The position numbers and the translations under genes are program-made. From the NCBI GenBank assembly GCA_019695055.1, contig JAIBAT010000105.1:16605-80604 (forward strand): a stretch of DNA of 64,000 bases. Direction: 5' to 3'. Under the pieces are notes generated by a model, which did no database searches, was not told the DNA's origin, and worked only from the letters and a program-made list of their open reading frames with translations. Numbering within the stretch: the stretch's first letter is position 1; each line of letters opens with the position of its first letter. The DNA is from Candidatus Sumerlaeaceae bacterium. Its GTDB lineage: Bacteria > Sumerlaeota > Sumerlaeia > Sumerlaeales > Sumerlaeaceae. Shown piece after piece: positions 16,630 to 28,735 of this stretch.

Positions 16630-16646
16630 AGCGAGGTGTGTGCCAA
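16630..16646 (-). promoter_or_regulatory. Sigma-54 (-24/-12) promoter of the pilin gene
   Basis: Read on the minus strand the sequence is TTGGCACACACCTCGCT. It matches the sigma-54 consensus YTGGCACGN4TTGCW at TGGCAC and at the GC of the -12 element, with exactly 10 bases between GG and GC. The predicted transcript start near 16619 leaves a leader of about 33 bases, with AGGAGG before the pilin ATG. An AT-rich block (about 16669-16697) lies just upstream, where an activator or IHF-like protein could act. Sigma-54 control by PilR is known for pilA in Pseudomonas and others. Confidence 0.75.
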
Positions 16647-17126
16647 GCCTGTATGCAGCGATGCGCATACGTTTAAATATAGTAAATGCAATAATTGGCG
16701 TGGTTTTTGGCGTTTCGGGATTCGGTGAGCTTTTGGGTACTTGGGTAACATGTTTCACTAATTGTTGTAACCGTGAATACTCAACTATTCGCGGGAGCTT
16801 TTCCGTGGCAGAGGATGGGCTTAGTCGGCCAATTCCAAGCTTAAAAGCAAGTGGAGGGAGCCCAGATTAGCGGATGTACTGGGACTGACGCATATCATGT
16901 TCAGAGCCTATTCCTAGGCCTATTACTAACCACTATGGCTTTAGGGTGGCGAGGCCGTTAAATTTGGGGGCGCGGGAGCCGGGACATCTGCGGGGGCTGC
17001 GTGGTATGGGTGGAGCTTTGATCGGAAAGCTTGTCGGTTGGGCTTCGGAGCGGATTGACTTGGCTGGAGTCGTTGTCATGGGGCTTGACCAAGACTGGAT
17101 GGCGCTGCATGGGTTGTGTCGGGATT
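16647..17126. other. Intergenic region between the pilin promoter and the GHL10-like gene
   Basis: No convincing gene is present. The left end is the AT-rich upstream region of the sigma-54 pilin promoter. The frame of the downstream gene stays open back to 17031, but the residues encoded there look non-coding. No clear sigma-70 promoter could be fixed for the downstream gene. Confidence 0.5.
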
Positions 17127-20100
17127 ATGGGGCTGATTACGTCCAAATTGGCTGCGCGGGTTGGAGGCATTGGGGTTGCGTTTGCCGTCCACTTCGTGCT
17201 GGGGGCTGCACCGTTACGAGGCGGTGTAGCGAGCACGTTGCTTGAGGATTTTGAGAGTGGCGGAACGCATTCTGCGGCGGCCGTCACCACGGCCAATTCG
17301 GCGGCTTCATCCGGCAGCAACAGTTCGGTGGCGAACGTTGCTGACGCAGGTTCGAAGCGATTGCGCCTCACCGATTCCGATGGTGGAACTAACGGATGCG
17401 TCCTGACTTTCACAAACGTGCTGACTGCGCCTGGCAACTACCTGTTCACAGCCGAGGTGAAAGTGGACAATGCCAGCACGCCCATTGGGTCGTTTGGAAT
17501 GGGTCTGGTCCTAGGCGCCCCGGCGGTCGCGGAAGCCCGGGATCCCAACGGCGGGTACGTCATGAATCTTTCCGGATCCGGGGACGCCGTCCTTGGGTAC
17601 CAAACAATCGGCGCGGCAATCCGTATTACCACGGAAACCCTTCCCCAGTCCGTTTCCTTATATTTCAGTACCAACCCTACCGGGAACGACTATTCTGCCC
17701 CCTCGACCGATGGCAGATTCCGTAACAACCACCGTACGGCCACCTCCACTTGGGCGGCTGGGTCGTCAAATGCCGTATACATAGACAATATCCGCGTGAT
17801 TGGGCCGGGCAATGCCGGCGAAGATCGCCATTATTGGGTTTCCGCGGGAAACAATTACAACAACCTCGCACTGGTCCAGCAGTACATCGATATTGCCCAG
17901 AACAACCACTTCAACTGCATCGATATCCTTGCCCGTTTTCGTTCGGATGCCTACTATGTCCCGAACCGCAATTTCAGCACTTTTCCGAACCCCGAGCCTT
18001 ACGGAACCTTGGTTGGAGGGGGCACTCCTGCCATTAATCCGCAAAACGACCCCTTGCAGTACCTTATCGATCATTGTCCCGAACAAGGGCTGAAGGCCTA
18101 CATCAGTTTCAGCTGTTTTCTGGCAACACCCAACGACACCTATCCAAGCCATTTGCCCACAGGCAGCCAGACTTGGATCTATAATGGAGGTTCGCCCCGG
18201 GCTCAGGTCAGTGCCGATTCGGGGGAGGGGGTTTGGGCCGATGTGGGGCGCGCCGACGTTAGGACCCACCTCATTAATGTCATGCGCGATATTGTGCAGA
18301 ATTACGACGTCGATGGAGTCATTTTCGACCGCATTCGTTACGAGCACAATGACTATGGGTACAATCCAACTGCGCTGTCGGAGCTTGGGATCGTTGGCAC
18401 ACCAACCCCCACCAACGCGGCCTTTCTCACGGCTCGCAGGAACGCGGTCACCACTTTCCTGCGGGATGCTTATGAAGCTGCCACAGACCTGAAACCATGG
18501 ACCATTGTCGGCACGGTGCCCATCATTTATTTCACCAGCTTCAGCGACACTTACCACGACGTGCTGCAGTTCTGGCCTGGATGGACCGCAGCAAAGACGC
18601 GTAACCGGGCCTTTTCCTTCGGGGCGGAGGATTGCATCCAGCCCCAGGCCTATCGAAGCGGGGCGACCTACGGGCCGTACAACACTGTTTACCTGGATTT
18701 GGGCCGCTATGGTGACCTTGCCAGCTATTCGCTGGATTACGGGCTGATGCCCGGTGCCAATGTCAATTTCTGCCCCCTCTTCTATCATCCCACAACCGGT
18801 GATAGCGCACAGAGCCTGCTCAACGCGCAGAATGTCTGCGATGCAACCCAGAAGGAGTGCAACGGTTCCGGGATCTATTCCGCCGACACGGTTCGGACGG
18901 ACATTCGCCTCATCCGCAAGGCGAGCACAACCCCCTGCGGAAACGATGCCTTTGCGAGTTCGGTTCCCAATGCGGATTTTCTGATGAAGGCCAATTATGA
19001 CAATACAGGCCCGAACCCTGTTACTGGTCTGATTGCGACTCCGACCGGGTCCCTGGGAGTTAATCTCTCGTGGACCGCGCCGTCACCCGCGGCTGACGGT
19101 GAGGGGGCTTCGCGGTATCTAGTCTATCGAAGCACGCTGCCCGGCGTCAGGGAGTACTATGCCATGCTTCGCAACAAGGCCACGACGGTTACGGCCACTT
19201 CCTTTGCCGACACGGTTCCGGGCGCGGGTACTTATTACTATTCCGTTGTCGCGGTGGACGATTACAACAACCGCTCCACGCCGGTGGAAACCGGGCCGGT
19301 TGCCGCCACTGGCGCTGCGTTCAGTTCGACTCCTTCGGCTCCCACCAACATTCGCGTGGCCATCGCCGGGAATGTCGCGTACGTCACGTGGAACGATAAC
19401 TCTGGCATCGAGACTGCCTTTGAATTGCAGCGCGACAGCGTTACGATCGCCACGTTGCCAGATAACCTTTCATCCTACAAGGATAATGACGTCGCTGCCG
19501 GCAGTCACACTTACCGAGTGCGTGCGGTCAATTCCTTCGGGAACTCCTCCTATGTCACGGCCAGCGTGGTGACCGCCGCCAACACCGTTGCGGCACCGTC
19601 AAGCCTGGCGGCTGTCGGCGGGGCGGGATCGGTTTCCCTGACTTGGACGGATACCCCGACCAATGAAAGTGGAACGGAGATCCTCCGAGCCACAAGCCTT
19701 GGCGGGCCGTTTGTCCAAGTGGCTTCAATCGGGCCGGATTTGGCTGCCTACACGGATTTCACGGTGACAAGCGGCACCTACTATTATAAGGTTCGTTCCT
19801 ACAACGGCGCAGCACTTTCGCTCTTTTCCAATCAGGTATCCGCCGCTGTCGGCCCTCCCAGTCCGCCGGCTGCACCCACCGGATTGTCAGCTTCCACCAC
19901 CGGTTCGGGAATCCTGCTATCATGGACGGATAATTCCTCGAATGAGTCCGGTTTTGAGATTTACCGCGCCACGGTCTCTGGTGGTCCTTATGCCCTGATC
20001 CAAACCACTGCCGCAAGTGTGACAATGTATACGGATCTCCCGGGTGCTTCCGGCCATTATTATTATGTAGTGCGAGCTGTGAACCCTGCCGGCAACAGTG

Positions 20101-20663
20101 CATTTACAAACGAGGCGGGGGCCATCTACACCATTCCGACGGTGGTGATCCTCGAAAGCCGCCAGCCCGGCGGGGGAGTTACGCCGTCTCCGACTTATGA
20201 GGAGTTTATCACAACGTCCGGCACATGGGGAAACACTACAGCCAAAAGCGCGGCTTCCGGCCTGACAGGGTCCGGTGGGCGGTATACAGGTGACAGCTCA
20301 CTCGGTTCTTATGTCATTTTCACGCCGACACTACCGGTGCCTGGTTACTACGATGTGCATATTACCTGTCCAGGAGCAGCTTCGGGCCCGAATGTAAGTT
20401 CACCAGGCGCAATCGTTACCATTCGCCACAATGGTGTGGATTACTCGACAACGGTGGATCTGGTTCGGACAAATGCCGCCGTGGCCGACACATGGTATTT
20501 GTTGGGTTCTGATCTGTTCTTTTCGGCCGGGACTTCCGGGAATATCAAGATTTACAACAACAATGCTGCCTCTGCCAGTACAGGGAGCCGTTTCAACATC
20601 GACGCCGTGAAATTCACGTTCAAGTCTGCCCCCGCGGAAGTGTCGCGCTGGGAGGTGTATTAG
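17127..20663 (+). CDS. Secreted GHL10-type (DUF187-like) glycoside hydrolase family protein with FN3 array
   Basis: About 1178 residues. A signal peptide (residues 1-36, core GIGVAFAVHFVLGAAP) is followed by a 190-residue beta-rich N-terminal region. A catalytic-type TIM-barrel region (about 229-607) resembles the GHL10 glycoside-hydrolase-like family, with the block YDVDGVIFDRIRYEHNDYGY typical of barrel strand 4. Four fibronectin type III-like modules follow (about 627-1000), with repeated LSWTDN and YYYVVRAVN patterns. A C-terminal domain (1006-1178) starts VVILES and ends FNIDAVKFTF, like golvesin/CBM-type domains. It probably acts outside the cell on polysaccharide and is a plausible T2SS substrate. 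The start is uncertain: ATG 17127 was chosen for the signal peptide, with ATG 17109 or TTG 17031 also possible. Confidence 0.85.
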   Translation: MGLITSKLAARVGGIGVAFAVHFVLGAAPLRGGVASTLLEDFESGGTHSAAAVTTANSAASSGSNSSVANVADAGSKRLRLTDSDGGTNGCVLTFTNVLTAPGNYLFTAEVKVDNASTPIGSFGMGLVLGAPAVAEARDPNGGYVMNLSGSGDAVLGYQTIGAAIRITTETLPQSVSLYFSTNPTGNDYSAPSTDGRFRNNHRTATSTWAAGSSNAVYIDNIRVIGPGNAGEDRHYWVSAGNNYNNLALVQQYIDIAQNNHFNCIDILARFRSDAYYVPNRNFSTFPNPEPYGTLVGGGTPAINPQNDPLQYLIDHCPEQGLKAYISFSCFLATPNDTYPSHLPTGSQTWIYNGGSPRAQVSADSGEGVWADVGRADVRTHLINVMRDIVQNYDVDGVIFDRIRYEHNDYGYNPTALSELGIVGTPTPTNAAFLTARRNAVTTFLRDAYEAATDLKPWTIVGTVPIIYFTSFSDTYHDVLQFWPGWTAAKTRNRAFSFGAEDCIQPQAYRSGATYGPYNTVYLDLGRYGDLASYSLDYGLMPGANVNFCPLFYHPTTGDSAQSLLNAQNVCDATQKECNGSGIYSADTVRTDIRLIRKASTTPCGNDAFASSVPNADFLMKANYDNTGPNPVTGLIATPTGSLGVNLSWTAPSPAADGEGASRYLVYRSTLPGVREYYAMLRNKATTVTATSFADTVPGAGTYYYSVVAVDDYNNRSTPVETGPVAATGAAFSSTPSAPTNIRVAIAGNVAYVTWNDNSGIETAFELQRDSVTIATLPDNLSSYKDNDVAAGSHTYRVRAVNSFGNSSYVTASVVTAANTVAAPSSLAAVGGAGSVSLTWTDTPTNESGTEILRATSLGGPFVQVASIGPDLAAYTDFTVTSGTYYYKVRSYNGAALSLFSNQVSAAVGPPSPPAAPTGLSASTTGSGILLSWTDNSSNESGFEIYRATVSGGPYALIQTTAASVTMYTDLPGASGHYYYVVRAVNPAGNSAFTNEAGAIYTIPTVVILESRQPGGGVTPSPTYEEFITTSGTWGNTTAKSAASGLTGSGGRYTGDSSLGSYVIFTPTLPVPGYYDVHITCPGAASGPNVSSPGAIVTIRHNGVDYSTTVDLVRTNAAVADTWYLLGSDLFFSAGTSGNIKIYNNNAASASTGSRFNIDAVKFTFKSAPAEVSRWEVY

Positions 20664-20702
20664 CGTGTCGGAACTGGGTCCCGGGCCGCTGTGTCTGGCG
20701 GC

Positions 20703-21455
20703 TTACCGCGCCTTGCGCGGCAACGTCCGGTATTGCTGAATCGGCCTGGCAGCAGCATTGGGAATCGCGGATTGCTGTGTGTTATCCGAAGAAGTCGCAT
20801 GGGGTTGTGTTGCGGCGGCATCCGTTCCCATTTTCTCGAATTTCCCATTGGTCTCATTCCATGCTTGGAGGGTGGCAGTATTCAGGTCAAAGTACCATGC
20901 GTGGATGTTGAATTTTCCCGCGGCCATCTGCTCCCGGACGCACGGGTGCGTTTGGAGATTCCTTACCTGCAGCAGGACATTGAGTTGCACAAGCTGGTTT
21001 AGGGGCGAAAGCGATTTGTCTGGCGCTTCCCCGGCGCGCATTGCGGTCAGGGCCGGTTCCCCGTGGCGCACCCAGAAGGCGAGATGCTGGGCCATCGCCG
21101 GGAAGCGATTCTCAAGCAGCGCCTTCATGCCGCCGCAATCACTGTGACCACAAATTATGAAGTGTTCGATACGTTTTTCCCCAATGGCGTATTCGATGGC
21201 GGCAGCCTCGGCCTCGTCCGAGTAAATTCCCGAAATGGTGTCCAATGGTGGGACAATATTGGCCACGTTCCGCAAAATGAAAAGTTCGCCGGGGGCCGTG
21301 CCGGTAATAACGTTGGGAGACAGCCTCGTGTCTGTGCAGGTTAGCATTGCCGCATAGGGCACATGCTCGCTCTGCGCGGCCTGGCTTAAGGCGTTTAGGT
21401 ACGCAGGGACAAGCCTGCGGTGGTAATCGGCGACGCCATGCAGAATGCGCTCCAA
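20703..21455 (-). CDS. Beta-class carbonic anhydrase
   Basis: A 250-residue zinc enzyme that interconverts CO2 and bicarbonate. The zinc ligands are visible: Cys40 in CTDTRL with the Asp42-Arg44 dyad, and His104 and Cys107 in CGHSDCGG. The surrounding sequence (GELFILRNVANIVPP) is standard for the beta class. The last ~45 residues form an Ala/Gln/Thr-rich tail not needed for the fold. It starts with TTG at 21455, supported by GGAAGGGG about 9 bases upstream and by the absence of a nearby in-frame ATG. It converges with the GHL10-like gene. No signal peptide is seen, so it is probably cytoplasmic. Confidence 0.93.
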   Translation of the reverse strand: MERILHGVADYHRRLVPAYLNALSQAAQSEHVPYAAMLTCTDTRLSPNVITGTAPGELFILRNVANIVPPLDTISGIYSDEAEAAAIEYAIGEKRIEHFIICGHSDCGGMKALLENRFPAMAQHLAFWVRHGEPALTAMRAGEAPDKSLSPLNQLVQLNVLLQVRNLQTHPCVREQMAAGKFNIHAWYFDLNTATLQAWNETNGKFEKMGTDAAATQPHATSSDNTQQSAIPNAAARPIQQYRTLPRKAR

Positions 21456-21574
21456 GTTTGTTTACCCCTTCCAATCCATGTCGCGAAGTCAGGGAAAAGG
21501 CTGGGTCCTTTGCCAAATTGCGTCAAAGAAATAATCCGCCTGTGGTGGACACAAACCCGTGAAAAACCAGATGG

Positions 21575-22513
21575 CTATCGCGTCGTGCTAATCTCCGCCA
21601 CCCCGGGTGCCACCAACGTTGCGGTTGTGCCGTCCACATTCATACGATAGATTCCCCGCTTGTTGTAGGCGCCGCCGACGAAAAGGAAGCTCTGATCCCC
21701 GGGAATCCAGGCTGGATGAATTCCTTCCAATCCTTTTGGGGAGACTCTCTTTCCGCCTATTTCACCCACTTGGCGCAGGTATATCTGAGACGGTGGCCCC
21801 TCCAAGGTCTTGATGTCAGGAACTTCCTTCAGTGCGTCAAACAGGAGCAACTTCCCGTTGCTGCTCAAACTGAAGCTGTACCCGCTGGACATTTCAACGT
21901 CACCCAATATGGTGGCCACCGGGACCCGTGAGATCTCCCGCCCCTGGATATCCACCTGGTAGAAGAACTTGAAATCATAGCAGAAGATGAACTGCCCGTC
22001 GGCGCTCCACCAGGCTGGCGACAGAATGTCCTCACGGCCGCTGATCTTATCGGTCAGGACCCGGAATCGGTCATTGTCAGCCCCAACGATTGCAATCTCC
22101 CACTTTCTATCGCGGTAGTGCTGAACCATGATCCAGTAGCCCGTGGGTGACCAGATGGGCCCATAGTTGTTGTTACCCTGGACCGCGGTCAACCGACGGG
22201 ATTTTTGGGAAGCGAAATTATAGAGTTCAATATGGCGCTCGAAGTCGTTTTTCTTCTCGATGTTCACCGTATAGGCCAGATCAGCGCCTTCCGGTGAGAT
22301 TGCAATATTGCTGATATCTTTTGCAGGCATCAGTTTCTGTGCCCCTGTACCGTCAAACCGCGAGATGTAGACTCCGTCCGACTTAAGGTACGCCATGCGG
22401 GGTCCAGTGGTGACAGGCTCGTCTGCTGTCCGTTTGGCTGGTGCGGCCGTGGCCGACACCGCCAGACAAACAAGACCCACGGCAAGATGCGCTCCAAGAT
22501 CCACAAATCTCAT
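21575..22513 (-). CDS. Periplasmic TolB-like/WD40-like beta-propeller protein
   Basis: A 312-residue protein with a signal peptide (about residues 1-23, LVCLAVSATAAPA). The mature part is made of repeated blades with the TolB-type pattern: ISNIAISPEGADLAYTV, YGPIWSPTGYWIMVQ, LSPAWWSADGQFIFC and GIHPAWIPGDQSFLFV. The last blade ends GIYRMNVDGT, also TolB-like. It is not TolB itself: the N-terminal TolB domain is absent and there are no tol/pal genes nearby. It lies 38 bases after the sigma-54 activator gene on the same strand, with an AAGGAG ribosome site, and is probably co-transcribed with it. It may be a periplasmic sensor or scaffold; the function is unknown. Confidence 0.8.
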   Translation of the reverse strand: MRFVDLGAHLAVGLVCLAVSATAAPAKRTADEPVTTGPRMAYLKSDGVYISRFDGTGAQKLMPAKDISNIAISPEGADLAYTVNIEKKNDFERHIELYNFASQKSRRLTAVQGNNNYGPIWSPTGYWIMVQHYRDRKWEIAIVGADNDRFRVLTDKISGREDILSPAWWSADGQFIFCYDFKFFYQVDIQGREISRVPVATILGDVEMSSGYSFSLSSNGKLLLFDALKEVPDIKTLEGPPSQIYLRQVGEIGGKRVSPKGLEGIHPAWIPGDQSFLFVGGAYNKRGIYRMNVDGTTATLVAPGVAEISTTR

Positions 22514-22551
22514 GATTCAGGCTCCTTGCGAAAAGCGGGAACGCTCGGCGG

Positions 22552-23946
22552 TCAGCTCGATTCCCGAAGCTTCTTGATATTTTCGTCCACCAAATCCTGG
22601 AGTCCATACTTCTGGATGCGGTAACCCAAAGTGCGTCGTGTGATGCCGAGGTGCTGGGCAGCGCGGGTGTGATTGTAGCGAGTTTTCTCCAGTGCGGATA
22701 GAATGCAGCGCTTCTCTATCTCATCCAGATGCATGGCTTCGGTGCTGGCTGTCGGGGAAACACCAGCATCCCGCGCCCATTCGAAATTCTGGACCTGCAA
22801 AGGCAGGTCGGTCACATGGATGGTTTCTCGTTCGCTAAGCACGACAGCGTGCTCGATGGCGTTTTCCAATTCCCGGATGTTTCCGGGATAATCGTACTTT
22901 AGCAGCAGATTGAAGGCGTCGGGTGAAAGTCGTTTGGCACCCTGTCGCACTGAATACTTTGCCAGGAAGTGCTCAATGAGAGGCGCAATGTCGTCCCGGC
23001 GGTCACGCAGCGGCGGCAGGTGGATTGGGATGACATTCAGGCGGTAGTATAGATCCTGGCGAAACTGCCCCCGGGCCACCTCCTCCTCAAGGTTGCGGTT
23101 TGTGGCGGCTATGATGCGCACGTCCACCTTCTGGGGTGTGCTCTCCCCGACCCGCTGTATTTCGCCCTCCTGCAGCACCCGAAGCAACTTCACCTGCAGG
23201 TGGAGTGGCACTTCTCCAATTTCATCTAGGAATATAGTTCCCCCGTTGGCAGTTTCGAACATACCTTTGCGATTCTCAATGGCCCCAGTAAAGGATCCCT
23301 TAATGTGGCCGAAGAGCTCGCTTTCCAGAAGATTCTCAGGAATCGCCCCGCAGTTGACCATTACTATGGTCCGGTTGGCGCGCGCACTCAGGTTGTGGAT
23401 GGCCTTGGCGAGTACCTCCTTGCCCGTGCCGCTTTCGCCTCGCAGCAAGACCGAAGCATTCGAAGCCGCAACGCGCCTTGCCCGGGACAATACGTCTTCC
23501 ATCTGTTTGCTGGTGGCAATCATGTTCTCGATGGAGAATTTCTGGCCGATTACCTCGCGCAGCCGCTGGTTCTCCTCCTTGAGCGAGCGGGTTTCCTCGA
23601 TTCGCTTCAGGAGCAGCTTCAATTCGTCGACGGGAAATGGTTTAATCAGGTAGTCTATTGCCCCTCGCTTCATGGCCTCCACCGCTGTCTGGACGCTGGC
23701 GTATGCGGTCATGACCACGAAATCCGTGTCGGGGCTGATGCGTCGGGCGCGGTCCAGAACGTCGATACCCGAAAGTTCCGGCATCCGCAAATCGCAAAGC
23801 AGCACGTCGAAGGTTTTGGCCGCCAGCATCTCCAAGCCCTTTCCCGGGCTTGTGGTTGACTCTACATCGTAGCCGTCGCGGCTCAGCATGCGGGCCAGCA
23901 CGCCGCTCATTTTTTCTTCGTCATCAATTATCAGTAGGGATGTCAT
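22552..23946 (-). CDS. Sigma-54-dependent response regulator (NtrC/PilR family)
   Basis: A 464-residue transcription activator. Receiver domain at residues 1-120 with acidic pocket D8-D9 and phospho-acceptor D52 (LLCDLRMP) plus the conserved Lys in IKPF. AAA+ sigma-54 interaction domain at about 140-370 with Walker A GESGTGKE, the sigma-54-contact loop GSFTGA (a Ser-for-Ala variant of GAFTGA) and Walker B GTIFLDEIG. C-terminal Fis-type helix-turn-helix at about 420-458 (NHTRAAQHLGITRRTLGYRI). No histidine kinase is adjacent, so it is an orphan regulator in this window. The pilin sigma-54 promoter near 16.6 kb is the obvious candidate target, but regulation is inferred. Confidence 0.93.
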   Translation of the reverse strand: MTSLLIIDDEEKMSGVLARMLSRDGYDVESTTSPGKGLEMLAAKTFDVLLCDLRMPELSGIDVLDRARRISPDTDFVVMTAYASVQTAVEAMKRGAIDYLIKPFPVDELKLLLKRIEETRSLKEENQRLREVIGQKFSIENMIATSKQMEDVLSRARRVAASNASVLLRGESGTGKEVLAKAIHNLSARANRTIVMVNCGAIPENLLESELFGHIKGSFTGAIENRKGMFETANGGTIFLDEIGEVPLHLQVKLLRVLQEGEIQRVGESTPQKVDVRIIAATNRNLEEEVARGQFRQDLYYRLNVIPIHLPPLRDRRDDIAPLIEHFLAKYSVRQGAKRLSPDAFNLLLKYDYPGNIRELENAIEHAVVLSERETIHVTDLPLQVQNFEWARDAGVSPTASTEAMHLDEIEKRCILSALEKTRYNHTRAAQHLGITRRTLGYRIQKYGLQDLVDENIKKLRESS

Positions 23947-24532
23947 CAGGTTCCGGTCACAGCGTCCAATCCGGGATTCTCAACAGTCTCAGCACCTCGC
24001 AATTCTTGCTTCGGGGTGCTGAAGGCCTATACTAACAGGCGGGATTGAGCAGGGAACGAAAGGGCGAAGCAACGAGAAATTCCGGCTACCGTTGGGCGGG
24101 GCAGTGCCAGGCGGCTACATTGTGGGAGGTTGCTTGGAAAAAAGACTCCATTTATTGAATATAGCCCCCCATGTTGGCGGTAATAGGCGTGGTGCAAAAC
24201 GAGGCAAAGAACCGCTGTCGTCGCTGATTTTGAGAATTGTGATTTTTTTCTGAATAGCAGCAGAGGGTTGTAATAAATACTCGATGCGCGCTGGATGAGG
24301 TTCGCCTCCCAACGCGACACTCTCCGAGACCGAGGCCAGGCAGTAAAGCGGCGCCTCGAAACGAAAGAGACCAGATGGGAACGACCGGTTCGTTTGTGGC
24401 CGGCCGACGCGGAGGAAGCCCCTGAAAAGGCAGCCCGCCCGAAGAGCTGTTCAGCTCGGCGTTCCAATCGGGAGCGCTTGGCGCCTAGGCGCTGAAAAAG
24501 CAAGTTTCGACGCAGGAATACCTGCGCCGTCA
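23947..24532. other. Intergenic region upstream of the 23S gene; no 16S or tRNA seen
   Basis: No coding sequence or tRNA can be supported. No anti-Shine-Dalgarno end of a 16S gene is visible. A hairpin CGCAGG-aata-CCTGCG (about 24511-24526) lies just before boxA. The rRNA promoter is presumably here; weak candidates around 24226-24285 were not strong enough to call. Confidence 0.5.
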
Positions 24533-24547
24533 TGTTCTTTGAAAATT
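24533..24547 (+). promoter_or_regulatory. boxA antitermination element in the 23S leader
   Basis: The sequence TGTTCTTTGAAAATT matches the bacterial rRNA boxA consensus (TGYTCTTTGAAAA). It lies about 83 bases before the 23S 5' end. BoxA recruits NusB/NusE so that long rRNA transcripts escape Rho. Its presence here supports independent transcription of the 23S-5S unit. Confidence 0.75.
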
Positions 24548-24629
24548 CGATTCTGTAATCTATTAACTGACAGCGTGAGGGTCTGATTGATCGAGATGCC
24601 AGATGGATTTTAACGACGGAAAAATTTAT

Positions 24630-27612
<2,983 letters not shown>

Positions 27613-27776
27613 TATATTTTTTCATCTCAACGAAGTCCCGCTGTGCATCTCGTTCAACCAGATCCTCAAAATGCGTCAGTTAATTCTACAGAATCGAACC
27701 GATCAGTAGCACCGGCCGCGAGCGCCCGCCAACAATGGCAGGCCTGACTCCCCGGAGCGAACTGGTCCCGAGATAT

Positions 27777-27892
27777 CCCGGTGATTTTAGCGGAGGGGTC
27801 CCACCCGTTCCCATTTCGAACACGGCAGTTAAGCCCTCCAGCGTCGATGGTACTATGCGGGCAACTGTATGGGAGAGTAGAACGTCGCCGGG
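27777..27892 (+). rRNA. rrf: 5S ribosomal RNA
   Basis: About 116 bases. Helix I pairs CCCGGTGA (27777-27784) with TCGCCGGG (27885-27892). The internal core, with GGGGTCCCACCCGTTCCCAT and CGAACACGG then AGTTAAGCCC, is standard 5S. It lies 164 bases after the 23S 3' end; nothing recognisable, including no tRNA, lies in the spacer 27613-27776. Confidence 0.95.
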
Positions 27893-27906
27893 TTTTTTCT
27901 TTTTTA
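27886..27906 (+). terminator. T-run after 5S rRNA
   Basis: TTTTTTCTTTTTT follows directly after the 5S helix I. The strand could end transcription with 5S helix I acting as the stem. A short hairpin CCCCCTgccAGGGGG (27921-27935) follows, without a T-tail. Confidence 0.5.
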
Positions 27907-27955
27907 TACCCCTCTTTTTGCCCCCTGCCAGGGGGAGCGGGCCGCAACGCCATTC

Positions 27956-28735
27956 TTATTTTACCTGCGCCGACTTTCCTTCCCGAGCAAGTTGCTCATC
28001 CTGTCGCGTTCCCGACAGGTCTTCCGGTGGCCCAAGGTGATGCGGTCGCGGTTTGAAGATTGTGCAATCCAACCAGGCCACGGCGCGGCTGGCAACCTCA
28101 CGCACCCGGCTCCGCGCCATGCCCGCAGCCGTGTACTTGCGCCGGTCTGCCACAAAGCCATCTGCGTCGATTCCCATGCTCTCCGCGAGAAACACGCTCC
28201 GGGGTAAATGAAATTCCTGCGTCACAATTGTCATCGATGTGATGCCCCACAGTTCCTTCGCCCGGTACATGCTGTCATACGTCCGGAATCCGGCAAAGTC
28301 CCGCACCACATCGTCCGCCGGAACCCCCTCATTGATCGCCACGCGCCGCATCGCGGTCACCTCATCATAATCTGGGTTCGCGTTGTCCCCGCTCATCAAA
28401 AGCTTCTTCACTTTCCCCGCCTTGTACAGGCCAACCGCAGACAAGACCCGGTCTTCCAGCATGGCTGACAAGCGCCCATCGGGATGAACCCTCGCACCCA
28501 GTACCATAGCCACAGTTCGCGGTGTCACTTCGTCGGGTTTCCGGAAGATGCGACTTCGCGCACGAGCGCCCATCCAATTGTCGACAATCAGCGCCAAAAA
28601 CAATGGGATTATCAGGAGCACCGATATTGCAATCGCACCCACAACTACGATCCGCCGTTTCCACCATGGGCGCGGAACTGTCACTGAGGAGAAACTTCCC
28701 TCCTTCGAAGCTGACTCTTCAGGCAGACCTGTCAT
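27956..28735 (-). CDS. SanA/YdcF-like DUF218 membrane protein
   Basis: A 259-residue protein with one N-terminal membrane helix (about residues 29-52) and a DUF218 domain (about 72-220). Typical DUF218/SanA blocks are present: [46 protein letters not shown] and [20 protein letters not shown]. In E. coli SanA affects envelope permeability (vancomycin exclusion), but the biochemical activity of the domain is unsettled. The start overlaps the pdxJ stop by ATGA, so the two are translationally coupled in the dacA-ybbR-pdxJ-sanA series. The C-terminal ~40 residues are hydrophilic and not conserved. Confidence 0.87.
   Translation of the reverse strand: MTGLPEESASKEGSFSSVTVPRPWWKRRIVVVGAIAISVLLIIPLFLALIVDNWMGARARSRIFRKPDEVTPRTVAMVLGARVHPDGRLSAMLEDRVLSAVGLYKAGKVKKLLMSGDNANPDYDEVTAMRRVAINEGVPADDVVRDFAGFRTYDSMYRAKELWGITSMTIVTQEFHLPRSVFLAESMGIDADGFVADRRKYTAAGMARSRVREVASRAVAWLDCTIFKPRPHHLGPPEDLSGTRQDEQLAREGKSAQVK

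Noticed and set aside
23947..24629. Possible 16S gene or tRNA before 23S
   Set aside because: No anti-Shine-Dalgarno end, no tRNA arms or T-loop pattern were found by eye; a covariance search would be needed to exclude a divergent tRNA.
27921..27935. Hairpin CCCCCTgccAGGGGG after 5S considered as a rho-independent terminator
   Set aside because: No T-tail follows on either strand; the T-run precedes it. It may add to termination but was not called separately.
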